Source: Gluconobacter vitians
Lineage (GTDB): Bacteria > Pseudomonadota > Alphaproteobacteria > Acetobacterales > Acetobacteraceae
Assembly: GCF_015244565.1 (NCBI RefSeq)
Contig: NZ_JABCQG010000012.1
Location: 1 to 64,000 of the forward strand
Length of the DNA stretch: 64,000 bases
Direction of reading: 5' to 3'
This document shows, in pieces, positions 13,970 through 21,962 of the stretch; within the stretch, counting starts at the first letter, position 1, and every line of letters begins with the position of its first letter. Below the pieces are notes generated by a model. It searched no databases. It was not told the DNA's origin and saw only the letters and a program-made list of their open reading frames with translations. Position numbers and translations under genes: made by a program.

Positions 13970-15484
13970 ATGCCCAACTCTTTCCGTTTGCTGGCGCAGG
14001 ACATTCTCGCTCTTGGTGAGGCAGGCGACATCCCGTCTGCGCTCGAAAAGCTGCATGAAGGCATCCAGACCCTGCCTCAGGATCCCCATTCCACGTTTCT
14101 GGCAGGATGTCTTTACGAACGCTTCAAAGACTGGCCGCAGGCGCGTAGCTTCTATCTCAAGAGCCTGCACCTGAATGTACAGGCCCCGAGAATCTGGCAT
14201 CGTCTGGGGATTGTCTGTCTGGAAGCCGGCGATCTGGACGGTGCGGAACGGGCGCTGAAAGTCGCGATCCAGCAGAAGCCTTCAGAAGCCCCCTATTACG
14301 TGGATCTCAGTCTGGTTCAGGCTCGCAAGGGACTGTTTGAAGACGCCCTTGAGAACGCCGTGACCGGCAATGCGCTCTGTCCCGATCATGTCCCGGCCAT
14401 CAATAATATCGCGCATGCCCTGCAGTGCCTTAACCGGAGCGAGGAGTCGCTGCCGTATTATGACAGGACCATCGCGCTGGATCCCGAAAATGGCGTCTGT
14501 CGTTTCGGACGCGCGGTCAGCCTGCTGAAAACCGGAAATTTCGATGCGGGATGGCGGGAGTATGAATGGCGCTGGCGCTGCTGCCAGATCCCGCGCACGG
14601 ACCTCACTATCCCGCAATGGGAAGGGGAAGACCTGAACGGCAAGACCATCCTGGTTCATCACGAACAGGGCTACGGCGACACACTCCAGTTCATCCGCTT
14701 CGTACCTCTGCTCAAGGCGCGCGGGGCCACGGTCGTGGTGCAGGTGCCCATCCCGCTGGTCAGGCTTCTGGAACGGGTGGAAGGGATCGATCAGATCGTC
14801 TCGGTGCTCGATCCCGCGCTGCATCTGGATCTGCACTGCCCGATGGTTGGCCTGCCATTCCGTCTGAAGATGACACCATCCACAGCGCCCGACTGTCCAT
14901 ACCTGTCCGTTCCCGCCGAAGAGCAGGTCCGGGAAGGAGGCGCACTTCGCCAGAGCCTGACAGAAAACACGGAGCGGCCCGATCTGATTGTCGGGCTCGT
15001 CTGGAACGGTGATCCACGGTCACATGATCCTGTCGCCACACAGATTGATCGCCGGCGGAGCGTCCCTCTGGAGAAACTCGCTCCCCTGATGGATGTGGGC
15101 GGCATCCGTTTCGTCAGTTTCCAGTTGGGCATGCCCAAAAACCAGATTGCCGAAACGGGCCTGCCCGTGATCGACGTGACGGACGGGATCACGGATTTCG
15201 CCGATACGGCGGCCCGGCTTTACGGTGTGGACCTGCTGATCAGTGTGGACACATCCATCGTCCATCTGGCTGGCGGGCTCGGCCTGCCGGTCTGGATGAT
15301 CTCACGCAGCGATGCGTGCTGGCGCTGGGGCGAAACCGCCACGACGACGCCCTGGTATCCGAGCATGCGGATCTTCCGCCAGCCCCGTTCGGGGGACTGG
15401 GAAAGCCCGGTTGCCGAGATCGCAGGAATGCTGCGGCAGTTTGTCGCGCTCTATCGGGCGAATCTCGAAGCCGAGGCCGCCTGA
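13970..15484 (+). CDS. TPR-domain glycosyltransferase (GT9-like C-terminus)
   Basis: 504 residues in two parts. The first 190 are about five TPR-type helical repeats (for example RIWHRLGIVCLEAGDLDGAERAL and YYVDLSLVQARKGLFEDALE). The C-terminal 300 resemble ADP-heptose/GT9-type glycosyltransferases, with ILVHHEQGYGDTLQFIRFVPLLKARGA, a VGLVWNGDP strand and DLLISVDTSIVHLAGGLGLPVWMI. TPR-glycosyltransferase fusions are common in alphaproteobacteria and sometimes glycosylate surface proteins such as flagellin; that target is only inferred here. A strong site AAAAGGAGCC precedes ATG 13970. A bidirectional terminator follows. Confidence 0.85.
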   Translation: MPNSFRLLAQDILALGEAGDIPSALEKLHEGIQTLPQDPHSTFLAGCLYERFKDWPQARSFYLKSLHLNVQAPRIWHRLGIVCLEAGDLDGAERALKVAIQQKPSEAPYYVDLSLVQARKGLFEDALENAVTGNALCPDHVPAINNIAHALQCLNRSEESLPYYDRTIALDPENGVCRFGRAVSLLKTGNFDAGWREYEWRWRCCQIPRTDLTIPQWEGEDLNGKTILVHHEQGYGDTLQFIRFVPLLKARGATVVVQVPIPLVRLLERVEGIDQIVSVLDPALHLDLHCPMVGLPFRLKMTPSTAPDCPYLSVPAEEQVREGGALRQSLTENTERPDLIVGLVWNGDPRSHDPVATQIDRRRSVPLEKLAPLMDVGGIRFVSFQLGMPKNQIAETGLPVIDVTDGITDFADTAARLYGVDLLISVDTSIVHLAGGLGLPVWMISRSDACWRWGETATTTPWYPSMRIFRQPRSGDWESPVAEIAGMLRQFVALYRANLEAEAA

Positions 15485-15495
15485 CGGACAAGCAT

Positions 15496-15534
15496 AAAAA
15501 AACCGGCCGATCCCGAAAGGGCGGCCGGTTTTTC
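15496..15534. terminator. Bidirectional terminator between the TPR-glycosyltransferase and infC
   Basis: AACCGGCCG (15501-15509) pairs with CGGCCGGTT (15522-15530). A-rich sequence lies on the left and T-rich on the right, so it can end transcripts from both converging genes. Confidence 0.92.
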
Positions 15535-15556
15535 ATGTGCGGGCTGAAAGCGCCCC

Positions 15557-16093
15557 TTAGCGGGGTGCGATCACCATCAGCATCTGGCGGTTTTCAAGGC
15601 GGGGCATCTGCTCCACCTTCGCCTTTTCTTCGACTTCCTGGCGGATACGCTCAAGCATCTTGATGCCGAGCTCCTGATGGGCCATTTCGCGGCCCTTGAA
15701 GCGCAGGGAAATCTTGACCTTGTCGCCTTCGTCAAGAAAGCTGTGAATGGCCTTGAGCTTGGTCTGGAAATCATGCTCGCCCGTACCGGGACGAACCTTC
15801 ACTTCCTTGATCTCAATGACCTTCTGCTTCTTGCGGGCTTCGTTCTTCTTCTTCTGCTGCTCATACTTGAACTTGCCGTAGTCGAGAATCTTCACGACAG
15901 GAGGAACAGCGGTCGGGCTGATTTCCAGAAGGTCGAGACCCACCGAAAACGCGCGCATCAGGGCGTCGCGGGTCGTCATGACACCCTGCATTTCGCCTTC
16001 TTCGTCAATCAGACGAACCTGCGGAACACGGATTTCCTCGTTGACGCGCGGTCCTTCACGGGTGGGCGCGGCCTGCATCGGCGGTCTAGCTAT
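15557..16093 (-). CDS. infC: Translation initiation factor IF-3, probable AUA start
   Basis: IF-3 binds the 30S subunit, prevents 50S joining and proofreads start codons. The N domain contains [20 protein letters not shown] and the C domain [19 protein letters not shown], ending [10 protein letters not shown]. An ATG occurs at 16076-16078 (173 residues) but it is about 21 bases from the only good Shine-Dalgarno, CAGGAG at 16100-16105. The in-frame ATA at 16091-16093 sits 6 bases from that site and adds IARPP. IF-3 genes typically use rare start codons (AUU in E. coli) for autocontrol, so I place the start at ATA. It lies downstream of thrS as in many bacteria. Confidence 0.9.
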   Translation of the reverse strand: MARPPMQAAPTREGPRVNEEIRVPQVRLIDEEGEMQGVMTTRDALMRAFSVGLDLLEISPTAVPPVVKILDYGKFKYEQQKKKNEARKKQKVIEIKEVKVRPGTGEHDFQTKLKAIHSFLDEGDKVKISLRFKGREMAHQELGIKMLERIRQEVEEKAKVEQMPRLENRQMLMVIAPR

Positions 16094-16231
16094 GGTCAGC
16101 TCCTGTCATCAGTTTCTCTCGGGTCCGGTCACCGGCATCCGCCTTCACGAAGAAAGGCGGGATACGGCCATTTCCGATCCCGTTCCTTCTGCACATAGTC
16201 CTGCCTTACGCCCGGTGCAAGGGGATTACGT

Positions 16232-18169
16232 TCAATCCTTTGCAAAGCGCGCGATGTCGGGAGCCTGAGCCTCTTTCGCAAGCGCTGCAACGGCGTCGTC
16301 GAGCGACAGGATCTCCTGTGCCGCGCCGCCCAGACGGCGCATAGCGACCTTGCGCTCCTCGGCCTCGCGGCGACCCACGACAAGGATGACCGGAACGCGC
16401 GCAAGGCTGTGTTCGCGGATCTTGGCGTTGATCTTGTCGCTGCGGGTGTCGGTCTCCACCTGGAGTCCCGCGGCCTTGAGCGTTGCCGCGACTTCATTGG
16501 CGTAATCGGCGGCGTCGGAGACGATAGACGCCACGACAACCTGCGTCGGTGCCAGCCAGAGCGGGAACTTGCCAGCGTACTGCTCGATCAGGATGCCGAT
16601 GAAGCGCTCGAAACTGCCGAGAATCGCGCGATGCAGCATGACCGGTCGGTGACGGTTGCTGTCCTCGCCGATGTAAGATGCGTCCAGACGCTCCGGCAGG
16701 ACGTAGTCCACCTGAAGCGTGCCGCACTGCCAGTCACGGCCGATGGCATCCGTCAGCACGAATTCCAGCTTCGGACCGTAGAACGCGCCTTCGCCCGGAT
16801 TGTACTCGTATTCGACGCCCGCAATCTCACAGGCCTTCTTGAGCGAGCCTTCTGCCCGGTCCCACACCTCGTCCGAACCCGCACGCGTTTCCGGACGGTC
16901 GGAGAACTTCACGCGGAAGCTGTCGAATCCAAGGTCGGAATAGACCTCCGCCAGCATCTTCACGAACTTCGCGGTCTCATCCGCGATCTGGTCGTCCGTG
17001 CAGAAAATATGGGCGTCGTCCTGCGTGAAGCCGCGCACGCGCATGATGCCGTGCAGCGCGCCCGACGGCTCGTAACGGTGGCATGCGCCGAATTCCGCCA
17101 TCCGCAGTGGCAGCTCACGATAGGAGCGCAGGCCGTGACGGAAGATCTGCACGTGGCACGGGCAGTTCATCGGCTTGAGGGCAAGCGTCTTGTCCTCGTC
17201 CTCGACGGTCGCGACGAACATGTTCTCGCGATACTTGTCCCAGTGGCCCGAAGCCTCCCACAGGGCGCGATCCACGAGCTGCGGGGTGCGGACTTCCTCG
17301 TAGTTGTTCCGCTCCTGCGCGCGACGCATGTAGTCCTGCAGGACCGTGTACAGGCGCCAGCCCTTGCGGTGCCAGAAGATCTGGCCGACGGCTTCTTCCT
17401 GGATGTGGAAGAGGTCCATCTCGCGGCCGATGCGGCGATGGTCGCGCTTTTCGGCTTCCTCAAGGCGCAGGAGATGGGCGTCCAGCTCTTTCTTGTCGCG
17501 CCAGGCGGTGCCGTAGATGCGGGTCAGCATGGGGTTGCGGTGGTCGCCGCGCCAGTAGGCCCCAGCCACGCGCATCAGCTTGAACGCCGTGCCAACATCG
17601 CCGGTCGTGCGCAGATGCGGGCCACGGCACAGATCGAGCCATTCACCCTGACGGTAGATCGAGATCTGCTCGTCTTCCGGCAGGTCCTGAATGAGCTGTG
17701 CCTTGAAGTCCTCGCCCTTTTCTTCAAAGAAACGGATGGCTTCGTCACGATCCCAGACTTCACGGACGAACGGCGTATTGGCCGCCACGATCTCGCGCAT
17801 CTTGGCTTCAATGGCCGGGAAGTCTTCCGGGGTGAACGGCTTCTCGCGGGAGAAATCGTAATAGAAGCCGTCCTTGATGCTCGGTCCGATCGTGACCTGC
17901 GTTTCAGGCCACAGGGACTGCACGGCCTCGGCCAGAACATGCGCCGCGTCATGGCGGATCATCTCCAGCGCGTCCTCATCCTTGCGGGTGATGAACTTCA
18001 CGGACGCATCGCTGCTGATTTCGGTGCCGATATCGACGGGCTTGCCGTCCACTTCCATCGCCATGGCGGCTTTGGCGAGACCTGGCCCGATGGAGGCCGC
18101 GATCGTCGTGCCCGTCACCGTCCCGTCGAATGTGCGGACGCTTCCGTCGGGGAGTGTGATGGCGGGCAT
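16232..18169 (-). CDS. thrS: Threonyl-tRNA synthetase
   Basis: Class II synthetase of 645 residues, normal length. An N-terminal TGS domain is at 1-60. The editing domain contains [11 protein letters not shown] and is followed by the SAD region. The catalytic core has the zinc-ligand motif [10 protein letters not shown], motif 2 with [30 protein letters not shown], and motif 3. The anticodon-binding domain starts near [14 protein letters not shown]. It charges tRNA-Thr and removes mis-attached serine. infC follows 138 bases downstream, the classical thrS-infC order. No threonine-tRNA-like operator could be recognised in the 113-base leader (18170-18282). Confidence 0.98.
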   Translation of the reverse strand: MPAITLPDGSVRTFDGTVTGTTIAASIGPGLAKAAMAMEVDGKPVDIGTEISSDASVKFITRKDEDALEMIRHDAAHVLAEAVQSLWPETQVTIGPSIKDGFYYDFSREKPFTPEDFPAIEAKMREIVAANTPFVREVWDRDEAIRFFEEKGEDFKAQLIQDLPEDEQISIYRQGEWLDLCRGPHLRTTGDVGTAFKLMRVAGAYWRGDHRNPMLTRIYGTAWRDKKELDAHLLRLEEAEKRDHRRIGREMDLFHIQEEAVGQIFWHRKGWRLYTVLQDYMRRAQERNNYEEVRTPQLVDRALWEASGHWDKYRENMFVATVEDEDKTLALKPMNCPCHVQIFRHGLRSYRELPLRMAEFGACHRYEPSGALHGIMRVRGFTQDDAHIFCTDDQIADETAKFVKMLAEVYSDLGFDSFRVKFSDRPETRAGSDEVWDRAEGSLKKACEIAGVEYEYNPGEGAFYGPKLEFVLTDAIGRDWQCGTLQVDYVLPERLDASYIGEDSNRHRPVMLHRAILGSFERFIGILIEQYAGKFPLWLAPTQVVVASIVSDAADYANEVAATLKAAGLQVETDTRSDKINAKIREHSLARVPVILVVGRREAEERKVAMRRLGGAAQEILSLDDAVAALAKEAQAPDIARFAKD

Positions 18170-18282
18170 GGAGATCGCTCCTGTGCGAGTGGGGACGGCA
18201 GATCGCTCTGCCGAAAAACGAACCGGTAAATGGCCTCAATCCCCGCCGCGCTGCAACCCCCAGACGGACAGACAGTCCGTTT

Positions 18283-19338
18283 TCAGGTCGCTTTGTCCAT
18301 CTGGAGCACGAGCGGCGGGACATTGCCGGGATCGGACTGCCGGCCTTCATCCCATCCGCAGGTCAGATAATGGATGAGCGGCCAGATCCCGTAATAGGCG
18401 TCCTGCGCCACGTCCGGGTTGTTCTGGGCATAGAAAACAGGATCGAACATCCGGTATTCGTGCTGCTGCCCGTCCTCCAGTGGCCGGTGTGCGACAAAGC
18501 CGGACGGGATGCTGAGGGGCGGATGCGGAACGTTGTCGCCTGTGCCCAGAAGGATATCCGGATCGACACCCAGTTCCCGCAGGCGCTGTGCAATCATCGG
18601 CGCATAGATATCCGGTGCCAGCCTGTAGCCGGCGAGAAAATCCTCGCGGCTGGCATTGAAATAGTAATGCAGATGCGTGCCGTCTTTCGGGTGTTCCAGC
18701 GGGGAACCCGTTTTGGCCGCATCCAGCTTCTGCCGCGCGAAGCGGCGGATTTCTTCATAGTCCGGGCGATTGTGCAGATGGAGATGCACGAACGGTGTGC
18801 GCACGTAACGCTCGGGATAGATGCTCTGCGGGTTATGAAACCCCCGGTCCAGACTGACGATTGTCTGCGCCCGGAACAGCCCGCGCCGCACGATCTGGGG
18901 TCTGTAGTAATCGGGTGCCAGCGGAACATTCAGCAGAAGCCGGTCCGTGATGAACGTGGCGTTTTCCTGCACCAGATAATCGAATTGCCGCCGGATGACT
19001 TCGGGATCGAGCGAAAGCTGATCCAGAAAGACCGTCAGGAATTCGTCGCAGTCCAGTGGGACGGCAAAATCGTACGCATCTTGTGCATCCCACTGCCGGA
19101 TGATCCCGGCAATGACGTCCCCCTTGTGCAGGAAATCCGTGGGAGACGCATGATCCCGGACGATCCGCACCCCTTTGTCTTCATACCGCGTCTGGATGTC
19201 CAGAACTGTCGGATCGGTCGAGCCATTGTCGATGATTGTCAGATTGGAGAAGCCGAAGATTGCCGCGTGCCACAGGATCCATGGCTCCAGCAGGGCCGCC
19301 TCGTTCTTCTGCATCATGACACAGCGGACCCGGGTCAT
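18283..19338 (-). CDS. Glycosyltransferase family 2-like protein
   Basis: 351 residues with a GT-A fold. CVMMQKNEAALLEPWILWHAAIFGFSN leads into a nucleotide-binding strand with D38 (TIIDNGSTD), and the metal-binding DxD is D96-C-D98 in VPLDCDEF. These are features of the Glyco_tranf_2_4 (DUF23/GT92-like) group. The C-terminal HEYRMFDPVFYAQNNPDVAQDAYYGIWPLIHYLTCGWDEGR resembles short repeats found in bacterial glycan-modifying proteins. The donor and acceptor are unknown. Its start overlaps the stop of the upstream GT9 gene by 4 bases, so the two enzymes are probably made together. Confidence 0.85.
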   Translation of the reverse strand: MTRVRCVMMQKNEAALLEPWILWHAAIFGFSNLTIIDNGSTDPTVLDIQTRYEDKGVRIVRDHASPTDFLHKGDVIAGIIRQWDAQDAYDFAVPLDCDEFLTVFLDQLSLDPEVIRRQFDYLVQENATFITDRLLLNVPLAPDYYRPQIVRRGLFRAQTIVSLDRGFHNPQSIYPERYVRTPFVHLHLHNRPDYEEIRRFARQKLDAAKTGSPLEHPKDGTHLHYYFNASREDFLAGYRLAPDIYAPMIAQRLRELGVDPDILLGTGDNVPHPPLSIPSGFVAHRPLEDGQQHEYRMFDPVFYAQNNPDVAQDAYYGIWPLIHYLTCGWDEGRQSDPGNVPPLVLQMDKAT

Positions 19339-20255
19339 CGGGAGAGCATCGCTTCCATGCAGGTCAGAACCCTGGATGTTGGCAGCATTGCCAGATCGGG
19401 CACCCCAATCAGGTCCGTCCGGCCTGCCGTGGGCGTGAGGGGAGCGGTGAGGCGTGGGTCACTGTCAGGACCGAAGAGCGTGATGCAGGGCGTGTCCATC
19501 GCGGCAGCCAGATGCATCGGTCCGGTGTCGTTCCCGATCACGATCTGCGCCCGGTCCAGTACGCCAGCCAGTTCCAGCAGCGTGGTCCGGCCCGTCAGGT
19601 CGAGGGCGGTGGGGCAGAGGCGCAGGATGTCCTGAGCCAGTGGTACTTCGCCCTGTGTTCCTACGATGACCGGGCGGATACCCTTTTCCGCAAGCGCATT
19701 GGCGATCTCGGCGAAGCGTGACGTGGGCCAGCGTTTCTGCGGACGATGGAATGCTGCACCCGGAACGAGCACGGCATAGGGGGCTGCAATTTCAGGCCCA
19801 TGTCCCTCAAGCCAGCGTGGAACACTGCGGGGCAGGGGTGTGACACCGGCGTCATGAAGCTGGTCGTCCAGACGGGCCAGCGTATGCATGTCATTGCGGG
19901 ACGGATTGCCGTGCGGATGGCAGCAGCCATCCGAGATACCGGACCAGTGCTCGGGTCGTCCTGCAAGGCGGAAATAGGTTTTCGAGCGGCCGGAGGTCTG
20001 AAGATCGAAGACCCGGTCATAGCCGCGGAGCTTTTTTGACAGCGCCCACAGTCCTAGCAGGTTGGCCAGGGACGGGCGGTCATCCGTGAGGATTTCGTCG
20101 AACCACGGCGCGGCGCGGGCCAGATCCACGAAGGGCGCGGTGGTCAGGAGGGTCAGTGTGGCGTGGGGAAAAGCGGCCCGGATGGACGCGAAAGCTCCGA
20201 ATGCCTGAACGAAATCGCCCAGGGCGCCGAGCTTTATGACAAGAATGCGACTCAT
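19335..20255 (-). CDS. Glycosyltransferase family 9 (heptosyltransferase-like)
   Basis: 306 residues. The N-terminal ILVIKLGALGDFVQAFGAFASIRAAFP is the hallmark of GT9 heptosyltransferases. The C-terminal donor site has VIGNDTGPMHLAAAMDTPCITLFGP. GT9 enzymes add heptose or related sugars to lipopolysaccharide core, or to proteins. It is first in a two-gene operon with the GT2-like gene. Substrate specificity cannot be read from sequence. Confidence 0.92.
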   Translation of the reverse strand: MSRILVIKLGALGDFVQAFGAFASIRAAFPHATLTLLTTAPFVDLARAAPWFDEILTDDRPSLANLLGLWALSKKLRGYDRVFDLQTSGRSKTYFRLAGRPEHWSGISDGCCHPHGNPSRNDMHTLARLDDQLHDAGVTPLPRSVPRWLEGHGPEIAAPYAVLVPGAAFHRPQKRWPTSRFAEIANALAEKGIRPVIVGTQGEVPLAQDILRLCPTALDLTGRTTLLELAGVLDRAQIVIGNDTGPMHLAAAMDTPCITLFGPDSDPRLTAPLTPTAGRTDLIGVPDLAMLPTSRVLTCMEAMLSR

Positions 20256-20278
20256 GCGCCGACTTTAGCAGGGTGTTG

Positions 20279-20336
20279 CGGAACGCCAACCATTCCCGGT
20301 TGCCGTTCCGCAAAGAAATCCCGGACGTGGGATTTC
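20279..20336. repeat. Two adjacent stem-loops between grpE and the glycosyltransferase operon
   Basis: Hairpin 1: CGGAACGCCAACC (20279-20291) pairs with GGTTGCCGTTCCG (20298-20310), 13 bases with one C/C mismatch. Hairpin 2: GAAATCCC (20315-20322) pairs with GGGATTTC (20329-20336). No T tract follows on the transcribed strand, so they may be mRNA-stabilising or weak termination structures, or a repeat element. Confidence 0.6.
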
Positions 20337-20357
20337 GGTCCTTATGCCAAGGGCATG

Positions 20358-20990
20358 TCAGGCCGTCTTGTCGACGCCCTGCGGTGCGGCCTGTGCGCCA
20401 CCCTTGGCGACCACGACCATGGCCGGCTTCAGCAGACGGCCCTTGAGCAGCCAGGCCGGTGTCCAGGACTGCATGACATGGCCCGACGGATGCTGGTCGG
20501 ACGGCTGTTCCGCCATCGCCTGATGCAGGTTGGCGTCGAACGGCTTGCCGGTCGGGTCTTCGCAGGTGATGCCGTGGCGTTCGAGGATGTTGAGGAAGGA
20601 GCGTTCCGTCCCCTCGATCCCTTCGCGCAGCTTGGTGATGAGCGTATCCTCGCCTTCGGTCTTCGGCGGCAGGGACGCCAGGCCGCGCTGCAGGTTCTCG
20701 GCAGCCTCGACCACGTCACGGGCGAATTTCTGGATGGCGTACTGGCGCGCATCCTCGATGTCGCGCTTGGCGCGGGCGCGGATGTTCTGGCTTTCGGCTT
20801 CGGAACGGACCCAGCGGTCCTTCAGTTCTGCGACTTCGGCTTCAAGAGCCTCGATCCGGGCTTCCGGCGTGGTTTCTTCCAGCGTTTCACCGCCGGTCTC
20901 GTTCATGCCCGGAGTCTCATGGCCGGAGGTCTCGACGCCCTGTTCAGGCACGTCGTGGGCCGTTTCCGGCGATGCGTTGTGGTCTGTCAT
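20358..20990 (-). CDS. grpE: Nucleotide exchange factor GrpE
   Basis: 210 residues. GrpE releases ADP from DnaK. The long N-terminal acidic region and coiled coil (EARIEALEAEVAELKDRWVRSEAESQNIRAR) is followed by the conserved dimer and beta-wing region (ILERHGITCEDPTGKPFDANLHQAMAEQPS and GRLLKPAMVVVAKGG). I place the start at ATG 20990 (MTDHNASPETAHD); upstream in-frame codons extend the frame but look non-conserved. A plausible heat-shock promoter lies upstream at 21046-21073. dnaK is not in the window. Confidence 0.94.
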   Translation of the reverse strand: MTDHNASPETAHDVPEQGVETSGHETPGMNETGGETLEETTPEARIEALEAEVAELKDRWVRSEAESQNIRARAKRDIEDARQYAIQKFARDVVEAAENLQRGLASLPPKTEGEDTLITKLREGIEGTERSFLNILERHGITCEDPTGKPFDANLHQAMAEQPSDQHPSGHVMQSWTPAWLLKGRLLKPAMVVVAKGGAQAAPQGVDKTA

Positions 20991-21045
20991 GTCACGACCT
21001 TCTTCTATGGGACGGGCCATCATGCGGCCCCGTACTTCTTCAGGA

Positions 21046-21073
21046 GATAACGCTGATTGTCTCAAAGACAAGG
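21046..21073 (-). promoter_or_regulatory. Candidate heat-shock (RpoH) promoter for grpE, with overlapping palindrome
   Basis: On the minus strand CTTG (21070-21073) and TTATCT (21046-21051) are 18 bases apart, similar to alphaproteobacterial RpoH promoters (CTTG, then CYTAT-type -10). The palindrome TTGTCT-CAA-AGACAA (21058-21072) lies over the spacer. A biologically apt match for grpE, but unproven. Confidence 0.4.
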
Positions 21074-21185
21074 GTTGCGCGGTCGCATAGCGACGCATCA
21101 TGTCATTGAAAAGCCTATTTTCCGCCATCATGGATCATGGGTTATAGGTAAAAAGCCGCAACAGTTTTCAGCAGACGGACCCCTC

Positions 21186-21956
21186 ATGGAGACGCCCCGA
21201 ACCCCCTACGCGCCGCCCTCGCCGGCTTCGCAGCCGCCGTCCGCAGCCTCCGCCGCGCCGATCATCGCGCTGGTGGATGACGACCGGAACATCCTCGCCT
21301 CCGTCCAGATGACGCTCGAAGCCGAAGGATTTACCGTCCACACCTATACCGATGGCGAAAGCGCGCTTCAGGGCATCACCTCGCGTCCCGTCAGCCTTGC
21401 GGTGCTGGATGTGAAGATGCCGCGCATGGATGGCATGGAACTGCTCCAGCGCCTGCGCGCGCGCTCGAATCTGCCGGTAATCTTCCTGACGTCCAAGGAC
21501 GAGGAACTGGACCAGCTCATGGGGCTGCGTCTTGGAGCGGACGATTACATCACCAAGCCGTTCTCCCAGCGCCTGCTGATCGAGCGTATCCGCGCCCTGC
21601 TGCGCCGTCAGGATGCCAGCCGCGCCGAGGCCACAGGGGCTGCGGCTGTGGGCTCCGCCATCGTGCGGGGCAAGCTCTCGCTGGACGAGACGCGCCACCA
21701 GTGTCTGTGGGATGGTCAGGACATTGCGCTGACGGTCACGGAGTTCCTGCTGGTCAAGGCGCTTGCCCTGCGCCCGGGCATGGTGAAGTCGCGCGACCAG
21801 CTCATCGATGCGGCCTATGGCGACAATATCTATGTCGATGACCGCACCATCGACAGCCACATCAAGCGCGTCCGCAAGAAGTTCCGTCAGGTGGATGACG
21901 AGTTCAACCAGATCGAGACGCTGTACGGCATCGGTTACCGCTACCGGGACGAGTAA
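21186..21956 (+). CDS. chvI: ChvI-like response regulator
   Basis: 256 residues from ATG 21186. A Pro/Ala-rich N-terminal tail of about 24 residues precedes the receiver: D31-D33, phosphoacceptor D75 ([11 protein letters not shown]), T102 and K124 (YITKPF). The winged-helix output has [12 protein letters not shown] and the end [10 protein letters not shown], typical of the ChvI branch. With ChvG it controls envelope, acid and host-related genes in alphaproteobacteria. The assignment rests on similarity, on the adjacent ChvG-like kinase and on the nearby hprK/PTS genes, a conserved neighbourhood. Confidence 0.9.
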   Translation: METPRTPYAPPSPASQPPSAASAAPIIALVDDDRNILASVQMTLEAEGFTVHTYTDGESALQGITSRPVSLAVLDVKMPRMDGMELLQRLRARSNLPVIFLTSKDEELDQLMGLRLGADDYITKPFSQRLLIERIRALLRRQDASRAEATGAAAVGSAIVRGKLSLDETRHQCLWDGQDIALTVTEFLLVKALALRPGMVKSRDQLIDAAYGDNIYVDDRTIDSHIKRVRKKFRQVDDEFNQIETLYGIGYRYRDE

Positions 21957-21962
21957 GCGCGC

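Noticed and set aside
16409-18229. Long open frame (606 aa) antisense to thrS
   Set aside because: It mirrors a certain thrS gene on the other strand; high-GC third positions keep the opposite frame open. The translation has no domain character.
20991-21131. N-terminal extension of GrpE up to 21131
   Set aside because: The extra 47 residues are unlike GrpE, have no good start signal and would cross the candidate heat-shock promoter.
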